A DNA stretch of 64,000 nucleotides from Pipra filicauda (taxonomy: Eukaryota; Chordata; Aves; Passeriformes; Pipridae). The notes beneath the pieces were generated by a model. The model did not search any database. It was given only the letters and a program-made list of their open reading frames with translations, and had not been told where the DNA came from. The position numbers and the translations under genes are program-made. Shown piece after piece: positions 49,351-60,894 of the stretch. Within the stretch, counting starts at the first letter, position 1, and each line of letters starts with the position of its first letter. The stretch spans positions 1 to 64,000 of the forward strand of contig NW_024104551.1 in the NCBI RefSeq assembly GCF_003945595.2, given 5' to 3'.

Positions 49351-50159
49351 TGCCCACCAGGGTGCACAAGAGAGGAATCAAACACTGCTGATCAAACTAG
49401 CCTCCAGAGCAAAAGAAATTAAATACAAAAATTTTCTGATAGTCATATTCCTTTGAAAGTTCACAACCTCGTTGTCAGTAATGTGTTCCAGAAGGAAGCA
49501 AACCCCCAATTTGTGAATACTCAAGTGGATATATACGTAATGCGTGTGATATGACATGTAATCTCAAGGATGTAGATAAATGTAGATAAGAATGTAAGGA
49601 AAATGACATCAGTGTGTGTAGCTGAGAACTGATAAAGAAATTTGAATAAGTACTGTGGTAAAAGGGAAAAGTCCTGAAGACTGTTACAATTTGGTCAATC
49701 ATACTGAATTAACAGAAGAGGAGGAAGATCAGGAAGATCAGAGTGACAGCTTTGTTGGCATATCCATAACCAGGATAAACATCTTGTACCAACTGCTTTG
49801 CTTCACCAAGTACAAGCAACGTGTTTGCAGTTCATCTATTATGCCACAGAAAAGCTGATTCTGGGGTATGCTGAGGAGAGCAGATTAAAGTCTTCATTGT
49901 CACTGTCTACCTGTCTCAAGAAACAACTGCCTATGACCAATATTACATTTTGGGAACAGCAAAGGAACATCAGGCACTGTTCTGAATGGAATCTTGGCTT
50001 TACTTATTAATAAAAGAAAGAAGTGACTTTGCTGATCTCTGCTCCGCTTTTTATTAATTACTATTATTTACTGCTTGGCACAATGCATAATAGGGAGAAA
50101 AGCACTTGCTTTGCTCAAATGAGTTGAGAATTGTATTATCTTGTATGATAAGAGAGAAA

Positions 50160-50700
50160 GCAGCACATTGAAAGTGTGTAATTAACTTGTACCATGAATG
50201 ATGTGGTGGAAAACAAAAGCCAGTTTACAGCTAATGTGGTGGATGCAAAATAATGTGTTCTCATGCACAGCATTCCGGAGGTGTACATCATTCCCACCAT
50301 TCATTGTTTCCTGAGTCATGGCGGTATTTGGAAAATAATTTGAACCAAAACAAAAACAGATCGTAAATCATATGCCTTTGTGCAGAGAAGAAATCTCAGT
50401 AAAAAAGGCAAACAGTGTTGTCTCCACCCCCCTTCTTTGTCTCATAATGCAAAGAACGTTGTATGTGAAGGAGCACGGCAGAGCAAATGGCCCATTTGTA
50501 GCTTAACTGCTTGACAGTCCCAGGAGCCACTTTGGAGCCATCAACACAACAACTCCTGCTGCATCCCATTGGTTTTCCTTAGTCCAGTCACTTTGCATTA
50601 GCGATGTCACTCCCTGCTCTGCAGCAGGTCAGACAGCACATGATGTTTCGTGTCATGTGAAGGAGCTGAAAGAAAATGTTCCCTGAAAACAGTGGTGGTT
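50160..50700. other. Candidate conserved non-coding block
   Basis: A 540-bp repeat-free block with balanced composition, homeodomain-type TAATTAAC (50181), a CpG-containing CATTCCGGAGGTGTACATC motif and a GAGTCATGGCGG segment, and no open frame of note. It stands out from the AT-rich, homopolymer-rich flanks. Conservation is inferred from look alone. Confidence 0.25.
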
Positions 50701-51847
50701 TTTTCCTTTCTTTATATATCTCAAACCAAAATATTGTTTCCATATATAGTTTTTTTTTTTTTTTTTTCCCTGAGGATTCCCCTGGCAATTGTCAACTCTG
50801 CCTGTGAAGGAATCGCTGCACTCATCCATTTAATGCATCCATGTCTGAGACAGAGAATGACAGACAACAGGCAGCAACAGCACAGGAGCTGGAGAAGGAA
50901 GTCTGGGGCAAGGACACCAGGGCAGCTCTCTGCAGAGTACTTTCTACATAAGACTTCAAAATAGCCTAAGATAAATATGGATTTTTTCCTTTTCTAACCC
51001 TTATCCAAAGGGTCTACCTCACTTTCTATAGCATATTAGAGTGTGAAGAGCCAACCAGTTATATGTACAGCCAAAATATTTGAAACTTTAAGACTTGCAA
51101 TCTGCTAAACACCTTCTCTCCTCACACCCCTTATCTGCATACACCCCCTTTATCCTCCTGCTAGATGAGGGGTCTGCTTTGCCTGTGAACGATGACTACA
51201 TATAGAGTAAAATTACCAATTTCATAATGTTTCCTATTAAAAACAATATTGTTCAAGAAACATTAAAAACAGTCAGAAAATATTCTTCAGACACTGACAG
51301 GAATCTTCAGAGTGTATGTGACCCAAAAGGGCCACGCCAGAAAGAAAGTGAAAAGCTACAACATGCCTATCTCATTACTGAAATAATCCCTGGAGCCATC
51401 AACATACCAAGTATAAACAATAGTGAGAATTGAGCCATTCAAAAAAAGAAACAGCTAATTTATTAGGATACAAGACCTAATAGGAGAGGAAAACAGAGAA
51501 CAGAGGAATAATTTTCCTTTTCTCCTTTCCTCCTTTATAAAAATAACAATAATGTTGCTGTGAAGACACTTGAGGTGGAGCAGAGACAGCCCTGCACTGC
51601 TTTCTTCTCTCCAATTCTTACTCAACAACAATTTTTTGTTTCTGAGACCAGAGGTTCTCAGTATAACACTACTGGTACTATCATAAATAAAATCCAAGCC
51701 CCCAAAAGGAAAGGGTATGTCCTTCCTGTCATATTAGATTTGTGCTGTCGAAGGCATTACTTTGATAAATAAAGGCAGTTCTGTGCTAGGCTTCAACAAA
51801 AATGACAACCTGCACACTGAACCCTTCTCAAAATATCCCTTCAGGTG

Positions 51848-51910
51848 AAAAAAAAAAAAAAAAAAAACAACCAAAAAACAACCAAACAGCAAACCAAAAT
51901 AAAAACCCAA
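51848..51910. repeat. A20 run with AACC/AAAC tail
   Basis: Twenty A followed by CAACCAAAAAACAACC-type units; simple A-rich repeat. Confidence 0.85.
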
Positions 51911-53394
51911 ACCAGAGTTAACAAAATAAACTTCCCCAAAATTAAACTGCAGATTTCCACCCCTGCTCTAGGCTGTGTTTACATTTTTTGTTTACAACAG
52001 AAAACAGAAGAAAAGAAAAGGAGAGAAAGTCCGACAAGGCCAATGCAAGTCATACTCATTAACAATATGTGTCTGTTTTTCTGGGTGGAAACACTGGGTG
52101 TTTGGGCCCATACTTTCCCAGTCTTTCCCTCTAAAATAGTCAAGGACTCACAGTCTTTGCAAGTAACAGCCAACAGCTAGTGAACAGCAGGGCAATTTTC
52201 TGCTTAGCTTTCCAGAGAAGCAATCCAGGGCTTTCCCTCATACTCCCAGTTAGGTTGTGAATCAGATAAAGCTCAACAAAGTCAACCACTTTTGTTGACT
52301 GAAGGGCTGGTTGAAGTGAATGAGGCATCATGCTCAGCCCATTTCTTATGAGCACATAAGGAGGGCAGCACAAACCTCTAATGAATAGCAGGAAATACAG
52401 GAAAATGCATCCAGATTTCTTTTGCTTGTTATGACCTTAACCAGTTCCTTGGGAAAAACGCACAAGGTTGTACTCTGGATTTAAAGGGCAGGCCTGAAGA
52501 GTTGTACACAGATATGCCTTCTTTGGCACCACTTGAAAAATACTTGGTCCTTACAACCTAGAATGAGTTTTTCAGCACCAGTTTTTCCAAAAGGATGAAC
52601 TGCCTTCAGACTGGAAATCTGGATGTAGGAAGCTGAGTAGAATTAAAATTTGAAGACCCTCTCTCCTTTTCTTTCTCAAAAGAATGTATATTATCTATAT
52701 AAAGATCAGTGATCCAGGCAGTTCATTTTCTTCCCCTTTTCATTAATGAATACTTGGAACGAGACTGTCTCAAAACCTCAAATGCAAAGAAACTTATTGC
52801 TTGTCAATCCCTATATATTAGAACAGTTTTTAATCTCTGGACAAATAGTCCTCTGACATTTTTATATGCAAAATGGAGTGTGAGCTTGAGAAAAAAAGAG
52901 CCTTTGCCTTAAGGATTGCATTTAGGCTGCCTGCTAATGCTACTTTGCATTTACTTCATTACCAACAGGGCTCAAATTGGGTCACAGACTGTGTCAGTAC
53001 AACACAGCACGTCTGGCTGCTTTGTTTTCTTCTCCATCGAGCCACACCTTTCCCTCTCCTCTCAGTAGCTGGGCAACAAAGCAAAAAAGCTACACAGAAA
53101 ATGAGCAGGGTGGCAAAACACACCCTCCTTAACTAGGATGAAGTCATTACCCACTGTTTAATCCAAGCCTTATAACGAATATTTGTCCAGACTAGAAGAC
53201 TGGCATTTTGGTCTGATATTTTAAATACCTAATCATAGAAACTGAGTTTAAAAATATCCTGACTGTGGGTCCTTCTTTTACCAATGAAGGGATGATTCCT
53301 GCAGAAACTTATTCTTTTTCTTGACAGTAAAAAGAGTGTAGAGTGACTAGAGTCTGTACTTATGTTCTTCACTTAAGTAAATATAATAAATGGT

Positions 53395-53790
53395 CAATTG
53401 GAAGGAACCCCTGGAGGTCTTCAACCCTACTCCTCCATCAAAGCAAGTCTAACTCCAAAGTTAAGTCGGTTTTCAGATAATCTATTCCAAAGATGTAGAT
53501 ACAACACTCATTGTTCTCCTGGGGAAAAATATTTTCCTCATTTCCAATCAGAATTTCCTTTCTTGAAGGAAGACTTCTGTCTCTAATCCTCCCTAATAGC
53601 TCTAAGAGTTTGGGTCTGTCTTGTTTAAAAGTTTGTTTCATGTAATGATGGGAACCCTTACAACCACCTTTGCCTTTTTCTTCTCTAGGTTTTCTCTAGT
53701 AATTCCATTCCCTCAGCCTGACCTTATATACAGTGTAGACCATGATCATCTTAGTGGCCCTCCACTGGACTGCCACTGGTTTATTCACAA
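53395..53790 (-). mobile_element. Old, diverged CR1 fragment (about 395 bp)
   Basis: Weak but ordered match to the reverse-orientation CR1 3' region: AATTGGAAGGAACCCCTGGA, CAAAGCAAGTCTAACTCC, TAATCTATTCCAAAGATG, TTTTCCTCATTTCCAATC and finally ATGATCATCTTAGTGGCCCT with CCACTGGACTG. The ATTCTATGA tail is no longer visible, so the copy is considerably older than the others. Confidence 0.7.
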
Positions 53791-54688
53791 AAGTAATGAT
53801 AATAAGGAGTGTGAGATCATTCCAAATGTGTCAGCACTACTCAGCAACTTCTATATATACAGGTAAGTTCAAGGATACAGAGATATTTCCTAACACAAAT
53901 TGGGATTTGCCACTGCACAGTTTCTTCTATTTTTAAGCTATGACTCAGTACTGATCAAATTCTGTGAAAATCACTGTTTTTCAGAATCACAATTGGACAG
54001 TCTTGCCAAGACCATCTAGTTTATCCTTCAGCAAGATTGTGCCTTAAAATTACAAATAATTCTTGCTAAAAAAAATAAAATAATAAAATCCAACCAAAAA
54101 CTAGTAAACCTGCTTTAAGAATATCTGCAAAGTGCAACTGAGCTGAAGAACTCTAAACATTGACTTTTGCATAATCCTTGTGTATATCTAATCTGACTTT
54201 TCACCATAGGTATCTCCATACAACCAGTCAGTAGTAAGGTTGCAAAGCATGATAAATAAGGAAAAATCTCTATATCTGCACAGACATTTTCTAACTGCCT
54301 CTAAAGAAAGGCAGAAGAATTCCCCTCAAAACATATAATGCAACACAGATCAAGTGTGAGTGAGATAGATCCTTCCCTTTGAGGGTCTAGTCTTGCAATC
54401 ATGGTTATCCAAACAAGGTTTTCTTATCCATTCTGTTCCACTGCATTTAATACACTTAAATGCATGAGTATGAGTCAGTATAGGAAGGACTACAGGTTGT
54501 GATATCTAAGCTTTGGTTAAGATTGGAACTAAATCCTCAGTAAAATCAAGTACCAATATTTTATAATAGAAATGGAAACATTCACAAAGAAAAATGCATT
54601 GAAAAAAACAAGACTACCAAATTATCCAGTTCTATATATTTTGATTGATTATCTTACTGAAGTAAGTTGCCTCTCATGTATGTGTATG

Positions 54689-54707
54689 AATATATATATA
54701 TATATAT
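54689..54707. repeat. (AT)n microsatellite
   Basis: About nine uninterrupted AT units followed by a T run. Confidence 0.9.
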
Positions 54708-55699
54708 TTTAAACAGAAGCATAGTGGTAACTGTAACTCTAATTTAAAGTACTTTGAAGAGTTATATGCAATGATTTTTATTTCTTTATATGACTAGTGT
54801 GTAGTGATTCTCAGTATATTTTTTTTTATTATTTACTCATGGGAGAATAGTTTTATGTATGTTTTTTGAGCTATTCACATGCAGACATGCACTGACATAG
54901 ACATGCACACGCATAAAGACGAAGAATTGAATATATTGCACTATCTCTCCCTCTCTTCTGGATTTCAATGTCAACAAATAGAAACTCAATTATTAATATG
55001 CAGACAAATTTCCTTAAATTACACCTTTAGCTATTTTTATGACACTGTTGACGCTGTTATTACTGAGTAGAAGAGAACACCCTGCTGAACAGTATTTTCC
55101 TGCTTTTAGTATGAAAAGAAGACAAAAGCTGGAGGAAAAAAAGGAGCTTTTTTGTATATCTCTTAGTGATGTGCCTTTTATGCAAATATCTCATAGCTTT
55201 CTACAGTAATGGTACCATTAAATGCCTTGAGATTATTTGTAAGAGAAAAGTGTTACCTTGAGATTAAGACATAAAGGACTAAGTGCATTTTTAGGAACAG
55301 AGAAGATTTCTTTGTAAAGAAGTTAATGTTCCAAAGAAAGCTTTGTTTATTTGAGAGGTTTTATGGTTGTGCTGTTTTCTTCACTTAGCACCTTAATTCT
55401 CACGAACCATACGGTTGTCCAGATGTTTAAAATAAAAAGCCCATTTGGGTATTATCAGAGATTACTGAGAAAAGATATACAGACATGTTGTTTAGCTATG
55501 CAACATAAATTCTCAGAGCATGTAGTACCCAATCAACACCATATCCTAGATCTGATGAAACTGAACACATAAATCATAAAAACTGGGCAAAGATCTCATA
55601 ATACTATTTACCTCTAGCCAGATGCTATCTGAAAAGAATCTACCAGGCAGGGTGATAATCCTTTTCTATTTTCCTTTTTTTTTTTTTTTTTTTTACCTT

Positions 55700-56130
55700 C
55701 TCACCAAGGCATTATTGATTATTGGGAAATGTGTTTACCAGGGGTGAATATGTTTCTGTCCAACCCGGATGCACTTTTCAGATGTTCTTGTTGCTTGTAA
55801 TGCCTTGAGAATAGGGTTGCCTAACATCCAAAATATATACATTCTCCTTATTGCCTGAATCTTTCATCTCCTCTCCTCCGGGGTTGCCTAATATGCTCAC
55901 CAAGCTATTATTGTTTTGCTTCAGATAGCTTGGCCCTCTTGCCGAGTTTCATTTACTGTCACAGAGTCACAAATTACAGCATTTACTTCACGCTACCTCC
56001 ATTCCAAACTATCAGTTTGTGCTTGCTGAACTGGAGAACATGATGATGGATCAAGGCACATTTGTGCTAATCCACTGCAAGTTGATTCTCCAAAGAATGC
56101 AGCACAGTAGTAGTCTGTGGCATTTGCTTT
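55700..56130. other. Candidate conserved non-coding block
   Basis: Repeat-free sequence with an echoing CTCACCAAG(G/C)...ATTATTG motif at about 55700 and 55898, a TTTACTGTCACAGAGTCACA segment and scattered CpGs. It has no coding frame. A short frame on the opposite strand at 55993-56244 includes the adjoining T-rich tract and is not convincing. Confidence 0.22.
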
Positions 56131-56867
56131 CCATTTTAATTTGCTTATGCTGTTTTCTGGTAATTGTTTGCCATCCCAGGCTTTTTTTTTTTTCGGTCCC
56201 AGCAGTTTGCTCTTACTTTTCTTCCTTGGTTTTTGACAGATCATAAAAAAATAAGTAAAGAAAAAAAGAAGGAAAACAGACAGAAGAATTATTTTTGGTT
56301 TTTTGCTTGTTTTTTACCTTTATAAACAAACCTTTAAAGCTGTCCAGCTTTTCTGCAGGTGTAAATCACTCTGGCTCCACTGTGCACACCATTTCATGCC
56401 AGCTGAGGCTGTAATACAGTATTTTGGAAATACCAGTGATGTAGATGCTGTATAGACCTCAGTTTCAGACCTATACTTGGATCTCCTAAAGGAATCAATT
56501 GCACCATGTTATCCATATTTACTGACAAATTGCATCTTCTGCTTCAAATCCTTTCAAAAATAGGAGAATTCAAAATATGGGAATTCAAAGTTAGAGTGGA
56601 CAGTTAATGGACATTACATGGAAATCAATTAGCATATGTTCCAGAAATAGCTCTGTAGGAAAGTCCTGGAGGAACGGGTCGGCATTTATCTTTTACTTTA
56701 TATGCTTCGTTAGTGGTTCAGGATCCGGACTGTGGATCATATCCCCACTCCTGTAGCTGCTGTGTCTGCACAGAACAACAGGAGAGAACTCCTTTCTTGA
56801 AGAATCCATTTTTAATGTTAATTTAAATATTAGGATAATTCAATCAAAGAATCATAGGCTGTAGGGT

Positions 56868-57602
56868 GCTGTACCTGAGGAGGAATAACCCCAAGTCCTA
56901 GTACAGGTTGGGGGCTGACCTACTAAAGAGGAGCTCTGTGGAGAAGGACTTGGGACTCTTGGTGGATGACAAGTTGACCATGAACCTGCACTGTGCCCCG
57001 GGGGCCAGGAGGGACAATTATGTCTGGGGCTGCACTGGGAAAATGCAACAGGTTGAGGGAGGTGATCCTTCTCCTCTACTCGGCCCTGGTGAGGCCACAC
57101 CTGGAGTATTGTGTTCAGTTCTGATCTCTGCAGTTCAAGAATAACAAGCTACTGGAGAGGGTCCAGTAGAGACCACAAAGATGATTAGGGGTCTGAAGCA
57201 TCTCTCTTCTGAAGACAGATTAGTCTTGAGGAGAGAAGACTGAGACTCAATACATACAAATGTCTCAAAGACAGGTGCCAAGAGGATGGATCCAGACTCT
57301 TTTCCTTGGTGCCCAGCAACAGGGTGAGGAGCAATGGCCATAAACTAAAAGACAGGAAGTTCTACCTCAACATAAGGAAGAACTTCTTTACACTGAGGGT
57401 GTCAGAGCACTGGAACAGGCTACCCAGGGAGAGTGTGGAGTCTCCCTCTCTGGAGACATTCAAAACCCACCTTGACATACTGCTGTGTAACCTGTTCTGT
57501 GCCATCCTGTCTTGGCAGGGAGGTTGGACTGGATGATCTTCAGAGGTCCCTTCCAACCCAAACAATTCTGTATTCTGTGATTCTCCGGTTCTGTGGTTCT
57601 GT
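56868..57602 (+). mobile_element. CR1 LINE fragment, longest copy (about 735 bp)
   Basis: Begins within ORF2 (GGAGGAATAACCCCAAGTCC, CAGGTTGGGGGCTGACCTAC) and runs through GGCCCTGGTGAGGCCACACC, GGAGTATTGTGTTCAGTTCT, AGAGGGTCCAGTAGAGACCA and ATAAGGAAGAACTTCTTTAC. It continues to CTTGGCAGGGAGGTTGGACT, AGAGGTCCCTTCCAACCCAA and a complete tail of ATTCTGTGATTCTCCGGTTC. The variant ending (TCTTGGCAGGGAGGTTGG) marks a subfamily different from all other copies here. It is the only plus-strand copy with readable reverse transcriptase C-terminal sequence of this length. Confidence 0.96.
56908..57144 (+). pseudogene. CR1 ORF2 C-terminal remnant
   Basis: The frame reads [18 protein letters not shown], then a segment ending in GCTGKM, following the CR1 pattern of AEKDLGVLVD-KLNM-QCA-AA-KAN-ILGCI just downstream of the reverse transcriptase domain. 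The next family block ([16 protein letters not shown]) is still visible at nucleotide level from about 57075 but in another frame, so at least one frameshift has occurred. There is no catalytic part and no function. Confidence 0.8.
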
Positions 57603-58047
57603 GCTCTCGCGGCCCCTCCACGTTTAGTTTATTCATAAAATTCTTTTTTTAAAATCCCCGAATAACCACCCAACTTGACAGCTTGACCATCGCAATTGCT
57701 ACCATGTGGGCATCGGATTTGAGTTCGTCCCACTGCCTGACTTCTTGTGTTTGTCCCCCCTGTCTTCATGTACCCAAACTTCTCCTTGCTGCCCCCCATT
57801 TTTTCGCTTAGCTTCCTTCGTGTTGCTTGTCACCGACCTTACCTGCCGTTTGTGATGTATTTTTTTTCCTTGTTGCTTTCCATCAGGGGTTAATTCCTCA
57901 GAACAGTGCACTGCCTTACTTGCATTTTGTAGAAAGTGTCCACATATCTTCTCTCAATAATTCTAATACTAGGCTGACGTGCTCTTTAGAGGATACAAGC
58001 TTGTGAATTTGGGCCCTAAAGTAGCAAGGTTAGCAGTTCATCACGTA
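57603..58047. other. Single-copy DNA between two CR1 copies
   Basis: A short pyrimidine-rich region at 57740-57850. No gene or repeat recognised. Confidence 0.5.
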
Positions 58048-58345
58048 GTCATAGGATCACGGAATGGTTTGGGGTGGAAGGAATCTGAAAGACAATTGAG
58101 TTCCATCCCTCCCCCCCCCGCTAGAAGGGACATCTTCCACTACACCAGGTTGTTCAAAGCCCCATCCAGACTGGCCTTGAACACTTGAAGGGATGGGGAG
58201 TCCGCAACCTCTCCGGGTAACATGTTCCTATGCCTCACCACCCTTAGAGTTAAGGATTTATTCCTAATACTTTATCTAAATCTACCAACCTTTGATTTAG
58301 GACCATTCCCCCTTGTCCTATTACTACATGCCCTTGTATACAGGC
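58048..58345 (-). mobile_element. CR1 LINE fragment, 3' end (about 300 bp)
   Basis: GTCATAGGATCACGGAATGG, TTTGGGGTGGAAGGAATC, ACTACACCAGGTTGTTCAAA, GACTGGCCTTGAACACTTG and GTAACATGTTCCTATGCCTC, then GACCATTCCCCCTTGTCCTA. 5'-truncated, moderately diverged. Confidence 0.94.
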
Positions 58346-59465
58346 CATTCAAACCATTCAAAGTTTAACTTTTTTTTTTTTTTTTTTTTTATCTGCAGTC
58401 CCCTGTACTATCACATGTAACTCAGGTCTTTGTGTTTGGCCTGCAGTCTCTGAGGTGCACCTTAGAAATGCCAAATGTGTAAGAAGGGGCAGTCTATCTG
58501 CTGGCAGTTTAGGGTTAGTTTGGGTTTGCTGGACAAAGCCCTACTTCTCTCGATTTCTGAGTAAACTACTTTAACTGTCTAGATGTGGAACAGAGAGGGA
58601 GAATGAGGCAAATTGTGCATATTTCTCATTCTTTACTCCCTCCTGAGGAAAGTAATCTTCTAGATAGCAAAATAATTTGAGATTCATGAAATCCAGCAGA
58701 GCACAAGTGGCAGCATAAGTCTGTAGCCTAGTGATTAGGACCCCCTGGAGATCTAATTTACTCCTCCAACAATACTGTTGAATGTAAAAGTTGTTACAGG
58801 GTAAAACACAGAATATCCACTTCTTTTTCCTTGTGACCAAAATGTCCAGGTGTTATGTCCCTTCATAAGAATGATTTTCTGAGCAGCCAATAGCTACGTA
58901 TAGAGACGATTTAATAGGAATGGGGTCTAACATAATGATTTGTAGCAATAGATTCTGCTAATTGTTAAAATCACTTTTGCTCACGCAGCTTTTTTGCTTC
59001 CCAATAGTGAAAGAGCTGTTTCTGGCCTTTACTCAAACACAGAGTTACAGCTGATCTTACAAAACACTTGTAAGTGGTCAAGTAGTAAGGAGATTCCACA
59101 ACTTGCTGAAGGTGCAAGGTTACAAAAACTTCCAAATAAAACAGCAGCAGTGAAAAAAATCAACCAAAATAATGAAAAAACAAACAAAAACTCCCCAATT
59201 TAAACGTGACTTTTAAATCCTAAAGAAGGTTCTCTTAAAAGTAAGTTCTCAAAATTAAGACATTTTTGGAAATTATATGTTTCCCCTTCCAAGCAGATAA
59301 CTGGGGCAGCTGGCAGACACAACAGTTAGTACAGCAATACTGAAACATGGAGATGTCTATTCATTGTAAGTACATTTTTGTGACTTTACCTTCTAAAACT
59401 TCTTATGTTATAAAAACCCCATGCCTCTTCCAGAAAAGTTAATGGTGGTGACAGTACACCACTGA
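58346..59465. other. Single-copy DNA with a T-run and a possible SINE relic
   Basis: T21 at 58370-58390 directly follows the truncated edge of the CR1. A tRNA-like segment at 58717-58775 is listed separately. The 89-codon minus frame at 58571-58840 reads through that segment and is not a gene. Confidence 0.5.
58717..58775 (+). mobile_element. Possible tRNA-derived SINE remnant
   Basis: TGTAGCCTAGTGATTAGGAC followed by CTGGAGATCTAATTTACTCC resembles the tRNA-like head of old amniote SINEs. An A-box-like TAGCCTAGTGA is at 58724-58734, and a degraded B-box-like region stands where GGTTCAAATCC would be. Only about 60 bp can be followed. It is too decayed to be a tRNA gene because no acceptor stem can be paired. 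Confidence 0.35.
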
Positions 59466-59524
59466 ATTGAAGGTTAGACAAAATAGCCTGCAGAGATCCT
59501 TTCAAACCAATATTTCCATGACAC
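59466..59524 (+). mobile_element. Very short, old CR1 tail
   Basis: GGTTAGACAAAATAGCCTGC, then AGAGATCCTTTCAAACCAAT and ATTTCCATGACACCATGA parallels the CR1 ending of TTGGACTAGATGACCT - AGAGGTCCTTTCCAACC - ATTCTATGA. About 60 bp with many substitutions. Confidence 0.5.
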
Positions 59525-59529
59525 CATGA

Positions 59530-60420
59530 AACCCATTCCACTGCTTCTAGAAGTTTTGTCCTGAAATCTAAGCTTAATTTTTTAAAATTTATGTTGGTAT
59601 TTCTTATCCTGTCCTACATGGATAATCGTTTCCTGTTTTCAGCCACACATTGCCTACTAGCAGTCTTTTCATTTTTTGGCTGAATGATTTAATTTTTTAA
59701 TCTTTCCTAAAATATCACGCTTTTCAGATACACGATCACTCTCCCTCCTGTCCATAGCTCTCTCGGATGTGTTGTTCTAGAAAAGGTCCATCCAGTGCTG
59801 AATACATTGAAGGGATAGCAGCATATGGGTTTGAAGGTTATAGTTCTGGTTTTACAATTGTGATGGAGGGAGGGGTTGGAGGATGACAGTGCTCACTTAT
59901 GACCCACTATAACTTCTAAACACTTTCCTGTGTAACGGCTGCTCGAGCAGCTGGTCCCCATTCTGAATTTTTACAGCTGATTATGCTTGTGAAGTGTTGT
60001 ATTTTGCATGAGTCCCTGATGAATTTCAGCATAGTTTTTCCAACTGCATTATGTGTTTCAACATAATTTTGAATTCCAGTCTTGTTCTTGAACTTCTTGA
60101 AGCTTGTTGTCACCTGCAGATTTAATAAGTACACTTTCCATTCCATCATCTGGATCATTAACAAAAGTATTGAGTAGCTCCAAAATGAAGGCGGACGCCT
60201 GTTGGATCCCACCCAGCACTTCCCTCTGTTTTGACTATGAACCACTGAAAAATAAACCCTGAGTACAGAGTTCAAATTTTCTCTGCACCTATTCTGTGGT
60301 AGTTTCCTCTAATCCAGACTTCTCAGGCTTGTTTGGGAAAATAGACACTAAGCCTGTGTAAGAAGTCTTACCAAAGTCAAAATATGATACTACCAGCTTC
60401 TGCTCAATCCACAAACTGTT
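59530..60420 (-). mobile_element. Ancient L3/turtle-like CR1 fragment
   Basis: The stronger block (59895-60420) follows, in reverse orientation, the ORF2 region of the old CR1 group shared by turtles, crocodiles and birds and related to mammalian L3. Examples are TTGCATGAGTCCCTGATGAA, then TTAATAAGTACACTTTCCA, TCATCTGGATCATTAACAAA and TATGAACCACTGAAAAATAA, to GAAGTCTTACCAAAGTCAAA. A weaker block (59540-59830) fits the following 3' part of the same element (CCTGTCCTACATGG; AATCTTTCCTAAAATATCAC). It is much more diverged than the avian CR1 copies around it. Family match is from memory of consensus patterns. Confidence 0.65.
59940..60415 (-). pseudogene. CR1 reverse transcriptase remnant
   Basis: On the minus strand one frame reads FVNDPDDGMESVLIK and then SAGDNKL, where an intact CR1 has a FINDLDDGIE...KFADDTKLGG pattern. 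The catalytic (F/Y)ADD box therefore reads SAGD at 60109-60120 and is inactive. Downstream, MLKFIRDSCKIQHF corresponds to the MKFN-DKCKVLH block, in a shifted frame. The piece is about 150 codons of dead reverse transcriptase. Confidence 0.65.
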
Positions 60421-60894
60421 TTATAAAGGAAAAAAAAAAAAAACAAAAAACCAACTGATTTGACATGCTTTCTTCATGACAAATGTCAACTATCTGTTGC
60501 TCCTTGATATTTCCAAGGTACTTGGAAAGAATTTGTTAGATATTACAGCTCTTTTTCACTGTAAAAATCACAGTCACAGACTATTGATTATCATTTAATT
60601 TATTCTTTAAACCAAAGCAATGTTAGCTTTTTAAAAATGACAGGGGGTAAAATTTGTCTTAAAATTACTTTGCAATACAGACTATCTCCATGTTAATGGT
60701 GCTTAAGTGTTTTGTGGTGAGAAAGAGCTACTCTACATAAATATCTAGATTTAGGAATGGAAATGTAAGTCATATTTTGTTTCTATGCATATATAGTACC
60801 TCAAAGAAATCTCCCTTTGCAAAACTGGAAGTATCTTTCAGTCACAGAGTCCACTGGCTGAAAAAAATAAGGAGGGAGGGTAGTTGCACCTCAC
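60421..60894. other. Single-copy DNA between two CR1 copies
   Basis: An A14 run at 60430-60443. Otherwise AT-rich, no gene or repeat recognised. Confidence 0.5.

Larger units (their letters stand above)
49351..53394. other. Four kb of single-copy DNA with a candidate conserved block
   Basis: T18 at 50750-50767 and A20 passing into AACC units at 51848-51910. The block at 50160-50700 is listed separately. Frames up to 111 codons (51845-52180) start in the A-run and are artefacts. No gene was recognised. Confidence 0.5.
53791..56867. other. Single-copy DNA with a candidate conserved block
   Basis: An AT dinucleotide run at 54689-54707, T20 at 55675-55694 and a T-rich tract near 56182-56195. 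The repeat-free part 55700-56130 is noted separately. Frames are 83 codons or fewer and unrecognised. Confidence 0.5.

Noticed and set aside
51845..52180. 111-codon plus-strand frame
   Set aside because: It begins inside the A20 run (poly-K) and has no domain; an artefact of low-complexity DNA.
58571..58840. 89-codon minus-strand frame as a gene
   Set aside because: It reads through the SINE-like segment; no family similarity and no coding context.
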